Source of the DNA: an uncultured Bacteroidota bacterium
GTDB taxonomy: Bacteria; Bacteroidota; Bacteroidia; Flavobacteriales; Flavobacteriaceae
Assembly: GCA_913062555.1 (NCBI GenBank)
Contig: CAJXVU010000016.1
Location: 1-64,000, forward strand
DNA length: 64,000 bases
Direction of reading: 5' to 3'
Notes under the pieces: generated by a model
What the model was told of the DNA's origin: nothing
What the model saw: the letters and a program-made list of their open reading frames with translations, nothing else
Databases searched by the model: none
Program-made: the position numbers and the translations under genes
Part shown: positions 63,947-64,000 of the stretch, piece after piece
Layout of the letters: every line of letters begins with the position of its first letter
How positions within the stretch are numbered: the first letter of the stretch is position 1

Positions 63947-64000
63947 AGAGTAGTAAAATGAATGTGTTATTACTATTCAGCTCCAATATTTTTATACAAA

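Noticed and set aside
63958-64000. Start of a next gene (MNVLLLFSSNIFIQ) at the window edge
   Set aside because: Only 14 codons are visible and the reading cannot be matched to a family.

Overview
The window is chromosomal DNA from a member of the Bacteroidota, most likely family Flavobacteriaceae. The evidence is AT-rich DNA, a short RpoD-type sigma factor, promoters with the Bacteroidetes -7 element TAnnTTTG, gldJ next to the type IX secretion genes porU and porV, and a flavobacterial division/cell-wall (dcw) cluster. I see no transposase, integrase, phage gene or CRISPR array.

Layout. 1-4.5 kb holds housekeeping genes: the 3' part of pnp, rpoD, rpe and a CBS-domain protein. 4.5-16.3 kb is an accessory region of small stress or detoxification genes. 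It begins with a TetR regulator whose 14-bp operator occurs three times. It continues with NTF2-fold proteins, alpha/beta hydrolases, two nucleoside-type deaminases, a PPOX flavoprotein, a RidA-family protein, a secreted isochorismatase-fold hydrolase, an AhpD-like protein and a thioredoxin. An AraC-type regulator sits among them, and at least two gene remnants lie in the same region. 16.5-21.7 kb is a MarR-controlled operon: an MMPL/RND exporter, a LolA-like periplasmic protein and a DUF1302-like outer-membrane protein. 22-25.7 kb has an MtfA-like peptidase, KDPG aldolase with KDG kinase, tRNA-Arg(UCG) and a GatB/YqeY protein. 25.8-41.5 kb is the minus-strand dcw cluster, mraZ to ftsZ, with three MraZ boxes in front. 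41.8-56.6 kb is mixed: a hydrolase, engB, an Mla-type ABC pair, a DUF389 protein, mannose-1-phosphate guanylyltransferase, a SprT-like protein, an OmpA protein, an SDR, a DUF4242-cyclase-AraC fusion regulator, pdhA and pdhC, cdd and porV. 56.7-63.9 kb carries porU, gldJ and murF.

The strongest new observation is a bipartite promoter element present four times in the accessory region (6808, 13176, 15126, 15850). Each copy has two GGGAA-headed half-sites exactly 21 bp apart. The downstream half-site starts exactly 41 bp before the TTTG of a -7 element. Three copies lie 24-40 nt before the start codons of the isochorismatase-fold hydrolase, the AhpD-like protein and the thioredoxin. The fourth lies 36 nt before a 40-codon reading frame that leads a run of small genes. 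The geometry is that of an AraC-family class II activator, and the AraC gene at 14302 is the obvious candidate. This would define a small multi-promoter regulon for a detoxification or catabolic function. Two further circuits can be read directly: the TetR sites and the MarR sites, each upstream of the regulator's own gene and of an adjacent operon.
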